Assembly (NCBI GenBank): GCA_006503535.1
Contig: QYRS01000010.1
Coordinates: 2,046,001 to 2,110,000, forward strand
DNA length: 64,000 nucleotides
Origin: Arthrinium phaeospermum
Taxonomy: Eukaryota > Ascomycota > Sordariomycetes > Amphisphaeriales > Apiosporaceae
Reading direction: 5' to 3'
The position numbers were made by a program, and so were the translations under genes. The notes beneath the pieces were generated by a model. That model had not been told where the DNA came from and did not search any database. It saw only the letters and a list, made by a program, of their open reading frames with translations. Below are positions 33,371 to 43,740 of this stretch, in pieces (position 1 is the first letter of the stretch; each line of letters begins with the position of its first letter).

Positions 33371-35242
33371 GTCGAAATGGTCGGTCTAGACCACCATGAA
33401 CCTGACCGCTCTCCCAACGTTGGTGCACTGCAACCGGCAACGGGTCACAAGGGCTTGCTCAACCCCAATACCATATGACCTTCCTTCCGTTACCACGATC
33501 TCCATGAAATTGATTTTTTTCCTGAGTTGCCGGAAATCGCAACCGCAGGACGTGAATTTCAAGCTAAGAGCTATCGGCCTCAATCTTGGGTTTTAGGCGC
33601 AACGTCGTGAAAGCCTACACTTTAGCGTGGCTCATCATTTTCCTCATTCGGTTCAGGGCCAATGCACATTAATACTTGTAGGATATCATATGTCTTGAAA
33701 GCGATATTCTTGCTGTATGGTAACCCATTTCGCCCCGTTGCCGGTTGTTAAGGACGAATGGCCAGTGTCAGGTGAGGTAGAAACAATGAACAGGATATAC
33801 AACACAGGATTGTGGGATTTTCGATTGGATTAACCCCCCAAACACACGACCGAGGCCTAGCAAGCATCTATCAGGTGACCTATTTCCCATGTCAGCATCA
33901 TACAGTAGGCAAGGTAAAGTGCGGACCAATGTCTAGCGTCGGGATTCCTCAAAGCCGGGTCCGGCACGGCTTTCCATCCGGACAACTACCTACCATCTCA
34001 TCTCCTCAGACCGCTAAAGCCTAAGTTCACACCTACATCTGCGGCTCTGGTTAGGCCATCGGGCTCGCGGGGACTGAATCATGGATACTTATATCAGAGC
34101 ACCAAGAGCACTTTGCTTGGTATCCAATCTGTCTCCCAAGCCCACAGCCAAGCTCGACAGATCGGCCGCCGTCAGCTCAATTGCGCACTGATTCTTTGTA
34201 TCATATCTCTGCCTGCGCCATCAGATCATATACAATGTGCTTCACCCTCTCCCTCGAGTTGCTCTCTTCGCGGATGAGTCTGTACCGTAACTCGATAGTG
34301 TCGGTTCGCTGTAGCCATCGCAGCCCCTGGCGTCAGCTGCGGTAATGCGAGCCGCCCGTTTTGACCTCGAGAAGACAGCTGGTTGTTGCGACAGTGAGTC
34401 TCGCTCTTGCTCTTAACTTTACGCGGCGTCCTTCTGCTAATTGAGAAGCCGAGAAACCAGTGCATCAAACGAAGGGATCGCATCATCGAAATGCTTGCGT
34501 TCCGTCTCCCGTTTCCCCCAGCGATGATTTTGAAAAGGAGTACGGGTTGCTTAGAAGAGATATGGATTGCGGGAGCCGATTTCAACAAGTGATCAATTAC
34601 TGAGCTGTTGGTCCCTTAAAGCGGAGTGGGTTTTAGCGCTGCTAGCCGTCTTAGACTGAGCCAGCCCACTAAAGCTTCCATCCAATCCGACCCAAGCTGC
34701 TAAACCTGTACACTTTACAAGTTGCCATCATATCTCATCATTAGTCTCCGGCCATGTGACAATGGTGCTAGTAGGTAGAAGCTAGTGTCCTTGTTTGTCT
34801 CTGTTACAGTATTATTGAATTGGTGTGCAATGGGAAATGACAGTGTTGCATCTCATCATGTCCACTGCATGCAGGCAAGTCTGAAAAGGCGAAGGTGTAT
34901 GGTATCCAATTGACCAGTTCAGGGAAGCATACGCACTCAAAGTATATCGCATTACCAAAAAGAAATACGGACAAAACCACCCCAGAAGTTGCCTACAAAT
35001 AGTAATTGAAATACTGTAATGACTGAAATAGGGTATCTATCATATATGCCGGGTCCAGTTAGCCATGTGCTGTTGGTCCCTTACCCAGGTTCTCGATCAT
35101 GATCTCATTAGTAACGCTCATATCGCGGTTCACGCTTGGTCGCTCTTCCTAAGTCGCAAACTAAATCCAGGTGGGCTAGCAATTTGGGTAGAAAAGGATA
35201 GACAGGGGCGCCTTTTACTTCGTCCCCTGTATAGCTGGTTAG
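33371..35242. other. 1.9-kb gene-poor stretch before the nuclease cluster
   Basis: Mixed to AT-rich DNA. Frames up to 120 codons on either strand have no recognisable content. No inverted repeats or tRNA were recognised. It separates the HET gene from the first XPG-like gene. Confidence 0.4.
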
Positions 35243-37477
35243 TCACCACTCGAGGCATCTGAGGGGTGAGGGGGATGAACTTGCCTTCTTTCCTGTAGGA
35301 GTGATCGGACGTCTATTCAGATTGGACTGGCTTGTCGCTTGGAGAGGAGCAGGAAGGCCGCTGGCGCTAGCGCTACGTAGTTTTCTGCCACAATTCCTCC
35401 CAACTTCATTTGACATATTCATTGGGAGCTTCAATTGACTTTTAGCCTCCTCTGATACTCGTTGTCCATCCTCGAAGACTTTTGTGAAGGACTCGAGGTG
35501 CCCTTTAAGTTTTGCATTCTCCCTTTCCAATTTGATTCTCTCCGCCCTGCCCGCTTTCTTGTCGTTCTTCAGTTTTGCGATTTTCTTTTTCTGCTTCGTG
35601 CGCTCCGCCAGTAATATCGTAATGAACACTTCTGGGTTCGAATTCGGTAGGCCATCAAGATTGGAAGTCGAAGACAAGGCGGAGTCGGAAGATATGAGAC
35701 TCGAAGGCGAGGCAGGGAGATCCGGGGGTTCGGAAGTGGAAATCGCTGCTGTGCTGGTTGTGATTCCCAAAGGGCATGGGGAACTTCGTGGCGCGGAACT
35801 CGCGGGACACACGGACTGCGTCCTCGGAGATGCCGCGACCGGAGAGGAGGTAATGGTCCCTGGTTCAACCGATGACGACCCGCCTAGTGGTTGCGTTCTT
35901 GTCTGGGGTGTTTTGGTGACGAAGAAGTCCATTGGTCCCGGCTCCCTCTGTTCTCCGAACCGTGTGCGTTTCCCACTCGGCTCACCCTTTGCTTTTTTAC
36001 TAGAAGGATTTCGTTTTCGCCCTTTATTGGTGGGTCCCTGTTCGCCGTTCAACAATCTGTGGTATGCCAAAGGGCAAGCTTGTCGCACCAGCCACTCTGG
36101 GACCGGCACAGGGTCAGTTATCGCATAGTTCCTGGCAGCAGATAGGTTATCCGCGATATGGTTGAGCTTGAACCTGACAAGTAGACAAGGCCCTCTATCA
36201 TCGGGTTCGGGCTTTTCCAGCGCGTGTATGATACCTGAGGCGTCCATTCCCGAGGATAAGTAGGAGGGGAGAAGAGCAGGCGCCAACAGCCTAAGGAACG
36301 AAGTATTATCCCAGAGCTTCCTATCAAGGTGTTTTCGAGTGAAGTCTCTAAGGACTAACACGTCTACCTCGCCTCCCCACTCATCTTGCCATTTCTTCAA
36401 GTTTTGATCCTTCTCTGGAATTTCCGTACGGATCCCTTCCATGCACCAACGGATAGTCTCAGGGTAGGAAGATGTTGTTGTTTTGGAAAGCAGTTTAGCG
36501 GCGGCGGCGGACTCGTCTATGGCAACCTTACCCTTGACGTTCGTCATGGGAACAGTAGCGACACACGCTTTCCATTCACTCAATAGGGAGCCCAGATTGT
36601 GACCTGTGTGCGCCGTAGATATATCCCAGAGCTTATCACCGTGATGGGACTGGCCGATTCGGATGGCGAAATTGGTCCCACGCTTATCGACGCCTTTCCG
36701 TCCATGCCCAACATTAGTAAGTAGAGCCACTGTGAGGAGAACCTTCTGATCCAAGTGCTTATCGGGTGCTGACGCTTCGAGGTCGCCCGGAATGAATTCG
36801 TTGACTAGAATGACCTTATCGTCGGTCTTTTCATATTTCAATATAACCTTCGCGCCGAATAAGAAGGCATTGCTGTCGGTTGACAATACCGCGTCCACGA
36901 GACCGGCCTTGTTCATGGCGGAGCATTCTGCAATGGCGTCGGCTTGGGCGACATAATAAGGGATGCATAACTTCGGGAGTGCTTCTTTGAATACATCGAC
37001 TACGTCGTGGTAATCAATCCCGTCGCTATTCCCAATGTTTCTCTCCACACCCTTTCCCTTAACATCTGGCTTCTGCCCCGCCGCATTCGGTCCGGCTGGG
37101 GCCTGGGGAGGTAGGTCCTGGGACAGTTGTTGGGCCACAGGCCTTGTGGGGTTATCGAACACGTATAAGGCATCTATCCCAGCCCGCTTGAGGTGCAAAG
37201 CTTGATAATACAGGTTTGTCGCCACCACCTGGTTCATATCCTTGATCTTCTTGATGGCAGCTATGTGCCTGTCAATGAGTGGTGGTGCGTCAACAGCAAC
37301 TCTCAGGCGTTGCTTATTGTTCGATATGTGTCGGCTGCCGAGATGCCACAGAGCGGTCGGTTCCTTGTCGCGTTTATTATATGTCTTATAAATGTGTTCC
37401 CACACCCTAGGAGCATTAGTAACACGCTTCTGCGACTTATAAGTGAGGTGGGGAAGAGGGGAGCACGAACTCATCAT
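35243..37477 (-). CDS. XPG/GEN1-like protein, copy 1, active-site degenerate (probable pseudoenzyme)
   Basis: Single exon of 744 residues from MMSSCSPLPH; the open frame continues upstream but as non-conserved text. It has a GEN1/Yen1-type plan: XPG-N (RVAVDAP, Asp63; YVFDNP, Asp108), XPG-I (ECSAMNKAGLVDAVLSTD, FLFGAKVIL), a GEN1-like C-terminal domain ending PVPEWLVRQACPLAYHRL, then a long disordered Ser/Pro-rich tail with a coiled coil (RTKQKKKIAKLKNDKKAG). Compared with active relatives, the catalytic PGEAEAEC block reads AQADAIAEC (second Glu is Ile182), the DxD pair reads D201-S-N203, and the GGDY helix-hairpin motif reads NVGHGRKG. Metal-dependent cleavage is therefore unlikely, while DNA binding may remain. 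It is a paralogue of the genes at 40143 and 44809. The frame is long and intact, so it is not a simple pseudogene. Confidence 0.85.
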   Translation of the reverse strand: MMSSCSPLPHLTYKSQKRVTNAPRVWEHIYKTYNKRDKEPTALWHLGSRHISNNKQRLRVAVDAPPLIDRHIAAIKKIKDMNQVVATNLYYQALHLKRAGIDALYVFDNPTRPVAQQLSQDLPPQAPAGPNAAGQKPDVKGKGVERNIGNSDGIDYHDVVDVFKEALPKLCIPYYVAQADAIAECSAMNKAGLVDAVLSTDSNAFLFGAKVILKYEKTDDKVILVNEFIPGDLEASAPDKHLDQKVLLTVALLTNVGHGRKGVDKRGTNFAIRIGQSHHGDKLWDISTAHTGHNLGSLLSEWKACVATVPMTNVKGKVAIDESAAAAKLLSKTTTSSYPETIRWCMEGIRTEIPEKDQNLKKWQDEWGGEVDVLVLRDFTRKHLDRKLWDNTSFLRLLAPALLPSYLSSGMDASGIIHALEKPEPDDRGPCLLVRFKLNHIADNLSAARNYAITDPVPVPEWLVRQACPLAYHRLLNGEQGPTNKGRKRNPSSKKAKGEPSGKRTRFGEQREPGPMDFFVTKTPQTRTQPLGGSSSVEPGTITSSPVAASPRTQSVCPASSAPRSSPCPLGITTSTAAISTSEPPDLPASPSSLISSDSALSSTSNLDGLPNSNPEVFITILLAERTKQKKKIAKLKNDKKAGRAERIKLERENAKLKGHLESFTKVFEDGQRVSEEAKSQLKLPMNMSNEVGRNCGRKLRSASASGLPAPLQATSQSNLNRRPITPTGKKASSSPSPLRCLEW

Positions 37478-37845
37478 TAGTGCCCATTGTAACAGATGGA
37501 AAGCCCGCACAGGAAGCTTGGTAATTAGATATCGTGAAATAATGTGATGATGAGGTGAATTGAAAGACGAGTAATAGGGGATGCAGAGGAAGAAAAGACA
37601 CAGCCCAAGACGACCGCGGGGTAACAACATTAGGCAACAAGGGTAGGTAAGAAACAGCCCAAGCAACAGTATTATTGTGACCATAACCGCGCCCTGGGTC
37701 GCGTCGCGCAGTCACATGACCTTGCGACCGCCGCCAGCCCTAATAGCAGGTTCCAACTATTACCAGTCGTTTTGGTATAGCTGGTCTTGGCGTTAGCAGC
37801 GCGTTAGCAGCTGACATAGTCTATACTTAAAGAATAGCTACTCTA
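37478..37845. other. 5' flank of XPG-like copy 1
   Basis: This is the leader and promoter side of copy 1, running up to the TA that borders the transposon. An ATG at 37487 (MGTNDEFVLPSSPP) resembles the start of copy 2 (MNAKEFVPSRFPA) but is one frame away from the main copy 1 frame. Confidence 0.45.
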
Positions 37846-37876
37846 ACCGTGCGCACCCTTTAACTAAATATACCCC
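37846..37876 (+). repeat. Left terminal inverted repeat of the transposon
   Basis: 31-bp left end, beginning ACCGTGCGCACCCTTTAA, next to a TA target duplication. It pairs with 39676-39706. Confidence 0.85.
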
Positions 37877-39675
37877 CTGTAAAACAGTTATTTTAAGCCG
37901 TTTTAAAGTAGTATCGTATTAATATATATATTTAATTAATTAATTTAATAATAATAACGTAGTATATTTAATTAATTAAAGTTGGAATTCGTATTATATA
38001 TTTTCGAGAATAATATTTTTTATTTTTAACGTTATTTTATGTATAAAAGTGCTTATTTTATTCTCTTACGCCTTTTTTATTTTTATAAACTCTTTTTAAG
38101 CCTTTTTAATATTTAGTAAGTCGTAAAATACCTTATTAGGGTTAAGTTTAATTTATTTTTTTATATTAAGCTTTAAAGATTTTAATTAATATTTTATTTA
38201 GCATTATTTTTATTTTAAATCGGTTATTTTCGTAGTGTTTTAGTCGATTACGCGATCGGCTTTAGTAAATAAGTTATAAACCGATTTGTTGAATTGAACG
38301 TTATCTTATTGTTAAATTAATAATACTTATTTCTTTAAATTTGTAAATTTTTTTAATATTTTTTATATTTATAATAACTTTTTATCCTTTAGTTTAAGCT
38401 TTTTTTTAATTATAGTAGCTTTAAAAGTTTCGATTCGTTGTCTAGTACGGTCCCTGGGTTAAAGGGGTAAATATTAGTTATAAATTAGTTAATTTCGATA
38501 TTATATTAATAAAAAGCTTTTTAAAAAGCTTTATCGTAATATTTTAAGAATATCCTTTTATATATTGGTATTGATATTGATATATTTATAATATTTTTAA
38601 TTTTTTTTAAATAATAAGTTTTAAAAGGGTTAAAAGGGTTAATATTGCAGGGTTAGAGCTTATTCGAAGTATGGGCCGATAGGTATAAAAATTATATGTT
38701 ATTAATATAAACTTTTTATATAAATTTCGGATTAATATAAATTTTATAGTTATTTAATATAAATAATCGTTATTTATTTTTTTTATTCGGTTTAATTTTT
38801 AATAAATATACTTTTTTTAATTATTATTAAATAATCGTAGTATTGTTTTAATTAGAATTAATATTAATATATTTTTATTTTATTATATGTTAATTAAATT
38901 ATTAAATTTAAAAATTTTTATCGATGTATATAATTATTAGTATAAACTTTTTATTAAGAGTTATAATAAATTTTAATATCGTTATTTAATTAATTAAATA
39001 GCCGGTTTTTTAATATATTTTTTTAATTTTAAAGGTTTTTAAAACGTATAAAATCCTCTTTTCCCTTTTTTAAATGCCTACTTTGTTTATATTAGTAATA
39101 TTAATCGGTTTAATATTTTTTTTTTTTTTATTGCTTTATATTATTAGTAGAATTTAGTAATATTGTCGAATTTAATTAAATCGGTTTTAATAAAATGAAC
39201 GGCTTGATTAATTTTATTGTAAATTATTAGATAGCGGCGTATGAAGGTGTTAATTTAGTTTTTTTAATAATTTTTAAAGGGGCTTTAATTTAAAGGATAG
39301 ATTTAACGAATTTAAAGGCGTATTTTTTAATAAGAGCTTTATTGTTAACCTTTTTTTTAATATTTAAATAATTAAAAACTTTTTTTTTTTTTTATAAACT
39401 TTTATCGGTTTATTTTTATTTCCGATTTATTTAAAGCGCCGTCGGCGCGTTAACGAAGCGTTAAAAGTATTATATTATATTCGCGGGCGACTTTATAAAG
39501 TCCGGCGTTTTTATTAAATATGAAAATTATATTATTAACGTGGCTTTTATATTTAATTTCGAAATTATTAATTTCGAATTATATCGATATTATTATTAAT
39601 TTATTATAAATTTATAAAGTATTTTCGCGATATTATTATTTATTTTTAAAAGTAGTTTAATTTGGTGTTTTAATA

Positions 39676-39706
39676 GGGATGTATTCGTTTAAAGGGTGCG
39701 TACGGT
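39676..39706 (-). repeat. Right terminal inverted repeat of the transposon
   Basis: 31-bp right end, reading ACCGTACGCACCCTTTAA on the minus strand, followed by TA at 39707-39708. It matches the left end at 25 of 31 positions. Confidence 0.85.
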
Positions 39707-39708
39707 TA

Positions 39709-40142
39709 TTTGCTTAATAAAGCTTTAGCGTTGGCACCCATTTAGGCCAGCCTACTAAGCGTAGCTACCTTAAGCTTATATTCCGATCGCACTCTACCAA
39801 TTGTGCTGCCACACGAGATGCAGAACAATACTTCGGGGCAACCTTGAGCAAAAGTTTATTCCGTATTTGACCCTGAACTCGCGCCAACCAGATGGAAGAT
39901 ATAGAGTTGACTAATTAAAATTTCCGTAACGCCTGACCCTGGGTATATACATGCCATGATATCGTGCCAATCCCAACCCGACCAGATACCCGTTCCCGTC
40001 AAAGCAGTGCTCACTCTCGCTCACATTAATTCCATCTTCGCCAATCGTGATGTACCCAAATTCGAATCCAATCCATATCCTTTCCAAAAGCTTCCATATC
40101 AACCAGTGCTCAAAGCATTAGCGGTTTGTTTCTGAAAGACGT
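39709..40142. other. Spacer between transposon and XPG-like copy 2
   Basis: Normal-composition DNA resumes right after the TA. It is the 3' flank of copy 2. No gene is seen. Confidence 0.4.
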
Positions 40143-41468
40143 TTACGTATGTTTTCCTTTTTTGTCCAGCCAATCATTGATGCTTGTCTTTTCACTTTTA
40201 GCAGGTCCCGGCCGGGTCGGCTTCGGAACTGAGCTTGACTTGGCCGGGTTGGCCGAGTTAGCCAAGTTGGCTGAGTTGGCCGAGGTTTCGCCCAGAGCGG
40301 GCCGCATATAGTCGCTGATTCGACGATTCTGGTCTGTCTTGCCTTGGCATCTCTGCCTTTTCCCTCCCTTAGGGTTGGCTGGGCTTGCCAAGCTTGCTCG
40401 TTTGACTGGCTTGGCTGGCCTAACTGAGTTGGATGGGTTGACTGGGTTCCCCGAGGTTTCGTCCAGAACAGGCCGTGACTGGTCGCTGGTTTGACGTCCG
40501 TGGCCCGTCTTGTCTTGGCCTCTCCGCTTTCTCTCTTCCTTGTATAATTGGATGGCCGCCTGCTTGGGGAGTGTTTCTGTGGTAGGAAGAGACTGAGCGA
40601 TGTTAGGATATTTAGCCTCGAAGGCCTGAAGGAGACGTTTCTTCCAATCGTCGATACAGTCCCACTGGTTGCTGTTTACTATCGCCGCCAGCTCGTGGCC
40701 ATAGCGAGATGCGCCAATGTCGAAGGCGATGGCCGGGCCACAAGACTCGACGCCAATGGAGAGAATATTAATTGCAAGAAAGCAGTTTGGAATGGAGAAT
40801 TTATCGGGCCTTGCCGACCTCAGGCCCTCCTCCTTAAGTTCCTTGACCATAACGACACCGTCCAGGGTCTTCTCGTGGTACAAGACATGTTTTCCTCCGA
40901 ATAAGAAGACATCACTGTTGTTGGACATCACCGCATCCACACGACCAGCCGAGTGCAAGGCGGCACATTCCGCCACAGCTTTGCCTGGAGCGTCGCAGAA
41001 AGAGAAACCCTCCTTCTCGAGGCGTTCTTTAGTGAGGTCGGCTATACGTTGATGGTCGATCCTCTCATCCCCGTCTCCTGTCTCGTCGCCCGTTCCGTCG
41101 GTATCAGCAGCAGAAGATGGTGCCGACGAATCGAATATGAACATAGGCTGTTTCCCGGCTTTTCGAATATTCATCGCGTGATCGAGCAGGTCTTTTGCCA
41201 CCACAACATTCTTCTGACCGATTTCAATCTTATTTTTCATTATTCTTATGATCCCTTCGATGAATGATGGGACATCAACGGCGACTCGCATACGTTGATG
41301 GCTCTTGCCATCGATATGTTCGGTGCCGATTCGAGATAAAGGAACGGACTCCACGATGTTGGATATCTTAAACAGATGGCTCCATAGACCGGGAACCCTT
41401 GAATAACCGTTAGCTTGTGGCTTTGACCTAGCGGGGAAGCGGGACGGCACGAACTCCTTGGCGTTCAT
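40143..41468 (-). CDS. XPG/GEN1-like protein, copy 2, active-site degenerate and truncated
   Basis: Single exon of 441 residues from MNAKEFVPSRFPARSK; the frame upstream has only a TTG. It keeps the XPG plan (VPGLWSHLF; RMRVAVDVP with Asp65; MFIFDSS with Asp113; AVAECAALHSAGRVDAVMS; VFLFGGKHVL). In the catalytic block the two Glu are Lys163 and Val165 (APGKAVAEC), the first DxD aspartate is Asn184 (SNNSD, with Asp186 kept), and the GGDY loop is shortened to LSIGVESCGP. The GEN1-type C-terminal domain is absent. Instead there is a Pro/Ser/Asn-rich tail made of two imperfect repeats (TSDQSRPVLDETSG and ISDYMRPALGETSA units), with a 9-bp tandem repeat in the DNA. Probable non-catalytic DNA-binding paralogue; paralogous to the genes at 35243 and 44809. 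Confidence 0.83.
   Translation of the reverse strand: MNAKEFVPSRFPARSKPQANGYSRVPGLWSHLFKISNIVESVPLSRIGTEHIDGKSHQRMRVAVDVPSFIEGIIRIMKNKIEIGQKNVVVAKDLLDHAMNIRKAGKQPMFIFDSSAPSSAADTDGTGDETGDGDERIDHQRIADLTKERLEKEGFSFCDAPGKAVAECAALHSAGRVDAVMSNNSDVFLFGGKHVLYHEKTLDGVVMVKELKEEGLRSARPDKFSIPNCFLAINILSIGVESCGPAIAFDIGASRYGHELAAIVNSNQWDCIDDWKKRLLQAFEAKYPNIAQSLPTTETLPKQAAIQLYKEERKRRGQDKTGHGRQTSDQSRPVLDETSGNPVNPSNSVRPAKPVKRASLASPANPKGGKRQRCQGKTDQNRRISDYMRPALGETSANSANLANSANPAKSSSVPKPTRPGPAKSEKTSINDWLDKKGKHT
40208..40290. repeat. 9-bp tandem repeat coding the copy 2 tail
   Basis: Imperfect 9-bp units of the type ttggccgag follow each other in frame and encode an (N/P)-(S/L)-A periodic tract in the tail of XPG-like copy 2. 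Because the period is a multiple of three, unit gain or loss does not shift the frame. Confidence 0.75.
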
Positions 41469-42188
41469 TGTGGTGGAAGGCAATTTGTACGCCAACGTGT
41501 ATGCTATCAGCTTGAAAAGATGGCTTGGAACTACATGTGTGTAGCTAGGAGAGGGCCAGTAAGCGGAAGAGAACTGATTCCTGGATAGATTATATAGAAA
41601 TTATTTAATGTGCACGAGAAAGTAGACGGAAAATTCAGGCAGCGAGTGTTAGAAACGCGGTCGAGTTCTTGCAACGCGTTAAGTGTACCCCCACGCCCCG
41701 CGCCCTGCGCCCATGATGATACAGCTATTAGTAAGCTAGCATGTACGATGCCCAGGCATCTGGACTCGCCCATCGCCCGAAGACGCAGCAGTGTGTCATT
41801 CTTGTGGGTATTACATCGTATTACTCATACAAACACGCCATCGGAGAGGTCCCTCGTGCCAAAGCAGGTTTTAGATCTTTCTCCAAGATCCGTATCTTGA
41901 CGGTCGCGGCCGACGATCGAACCACTCTGTCCCGTGCTCCGGTCAACTGGAACGTGAAGTGCAATCGGCATACAGAATCAATCCCTGTTGTTCCGCTTCC
42001 CCTCCCGCTGCCTAGCTCTGGGAATCTGCCTTGCTCTGGTTCGCACCCCACTTACAGGGCTGTCTCTGCGCATCGGAGCTCACGCGGGCAGATACCGCTT
42101 CTTAGGTGGTTACAGTTTTAATTGCAGGAGCTCAAAAGGTGCATGGCCTAGGTACCAATACGAGGCTTAGCATCAGGCCAGGTACATC

Positions 42189-42220
<32 letters not shown>

Positions 42221-43740
42221 GGTGTGGCCTCGTTCATCATGACACAGCCCTGGGCGGTGCATGTGACAAGAGTAAGTAGTTCATTCTATCGTCTTTTGGG
42301 GCCCGCTATCTGCCCTACTCGTTGCGTTAAGACATTTCAACAACAATTGTTCATATGGTAGAGAAATATGGAGAACGTCCTTGTTCGATCAGCCGCTGTG
42401 AAAGCTTCTCTCGTTGCAGTGTCCTGATGCGGATGGACTAGCAGGCGGCCGCAGGAACAAACCGTCTTACCTAGGAGACTTGACCGGTTTATTCCCGTTG
42501 AGGCTTGGCTAGCTGTTCGTCTCCCAAGGTGACATTCGAAGATCGACAGGAGCAACGCAGCTGCCAGCTGCCGTTTCAGCAAGGTTGATCCCGTTCTTCC
42601 CCGCCCTTTCACCAATGGTTTCGACATGTTGAGCTTCTGACAGTGGGTGCAAGTGACCTCTGTGGTCGCGGCAAACAGGAACTGATGCCGTGAACCGCGG
42701 CGAAGGTGGGTTCTGTTAAGGATGTAGAGTTGAGAAGAACTACTTCCTCTACACTCCTTCACTTGCCGCTGTGTACTCAAGTATGTACAGATATGTACAT
42801 CTATGTACCTAGCTAAGCCCTGCCGCAAAATTTATCCTTCAGTCGCCTCACCACATTGTACCAAAGGCCTGACAGAAATATGGGTATCAAATGGAGAACA
42901 GGGTAAAGCAGCCGCTCTTGGTGCTATGGTAATACTGACAGGAGGCCCTTGCCTTAGCTGGCAAACATGGTTGATTTCAGTTACTTGCTGGATCTTGCAT
43001 GACACAATAAATCTGCAGGGTAATTTGGCAGGAGGCGTGGGATTTGACAGTCTGTTGATGTCAGTCAGTCCCAAATGCCGGTGTATTTGGGCCGTCAAAT
43101 CACATGGGGAGTGGCATGCTTTCTTCATGCTCCTACGAACAAATATTTTCAGCATCAGGAATGGCTAGGTAATCAGAAAATCTGGAATGCTCCAAGCATG
43201 TCGGTTTAGTAGCTTTCGGTAAAAAGTCATCCGTTTGTTGCCCATCCATTTACTGGCACGCTGTTTGCTCTCTAGCCATTTGGCCGTCAAGCCCATCCTG
43301 GCTGCAGTCGACCGTATTTCTGCTGAACGGCACGGAAAGAACGATCAGTCAATCAGGCGACCCACCACATTACGAGATGATGAAGAGGAAAGAGCAAAAT
43401 CAGCAGGAAACCTTCCAGATGGACTGGAGTTCTTTCCGTTTGTTAGGCAGTCACATGGCTCCTTCCCCAATGGCGACTTCCAAAACAGCTACCTCTCCCA
43501 CAACAGCACCCACAACCGGCCAGAGTCACGAGGTTATCGAATCTCCAAAGCTTAGGTATTTTCCCGGTATGACAATTGAATAAGCTCGTTCATGAACAGT
43601 CCTTGTATATTGTCCACCGTCTACCAATCCTCGTCAGTTCGGCTGTCTTTTGTCACGATTGAGTACATCAAACCCTCGAACATCACATCGTTTCGCGATC
43701 ACCACGCAGCGCATCCTGACCCGAACCAATACCTTTCACG
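41469..43740. other. 2.3-kb gene-poor stretch with a GA microsatellite
   Basis: No supportable gene. Frames up to 163 codons (minus strand, 42337-42828) show no family pattern. The only clear structure is the (GA)n tract at 42191-42219. Confidence 0.45.
42191..42219. repeat. (AG)n microsatellite
   Basis: A near-perfect AG dinucleotide tract of about 29 bp in non-coding DNA. Confidence 0.95.

Larger units (their letters stand above)
37846..39706. mobile_element. RIP-degenerate Tc1/mariner-like DNA transposon, 1861 bp
   Basis: A block of very AT-rich DNA with abrupt edges begins accgtgcgcaccctttaa and ends with the inverse of accgtacgcaccctttaa. The outer 31 bases pair as terminal inverted repeats with 25 matches, and five of the six mismatches are transitions. 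The element is flanked on both sides by TA (37844-37845 and 39707-39708), the target duplication of Tc1/mariner elements. Its length fits the Fot1/Pot2 group (about 1.86-1.93 kb). No open frame of transposase length survives. C-to-T decay and TpA excess throughout are the expected mark of repeat-induced point mutation. The transposase family is inferred from ends and size only. Confidence 0.85.

Noticed and set aside
37478..37684. Upstream extension of XPG-like copy 1 (hydrophobic N-terminus)
   Set aside because: The open frame continues without the family pattern. The hydrophobic text looks like leader DNA, and a nuclear nuclease fold should not carry a signal peptide.
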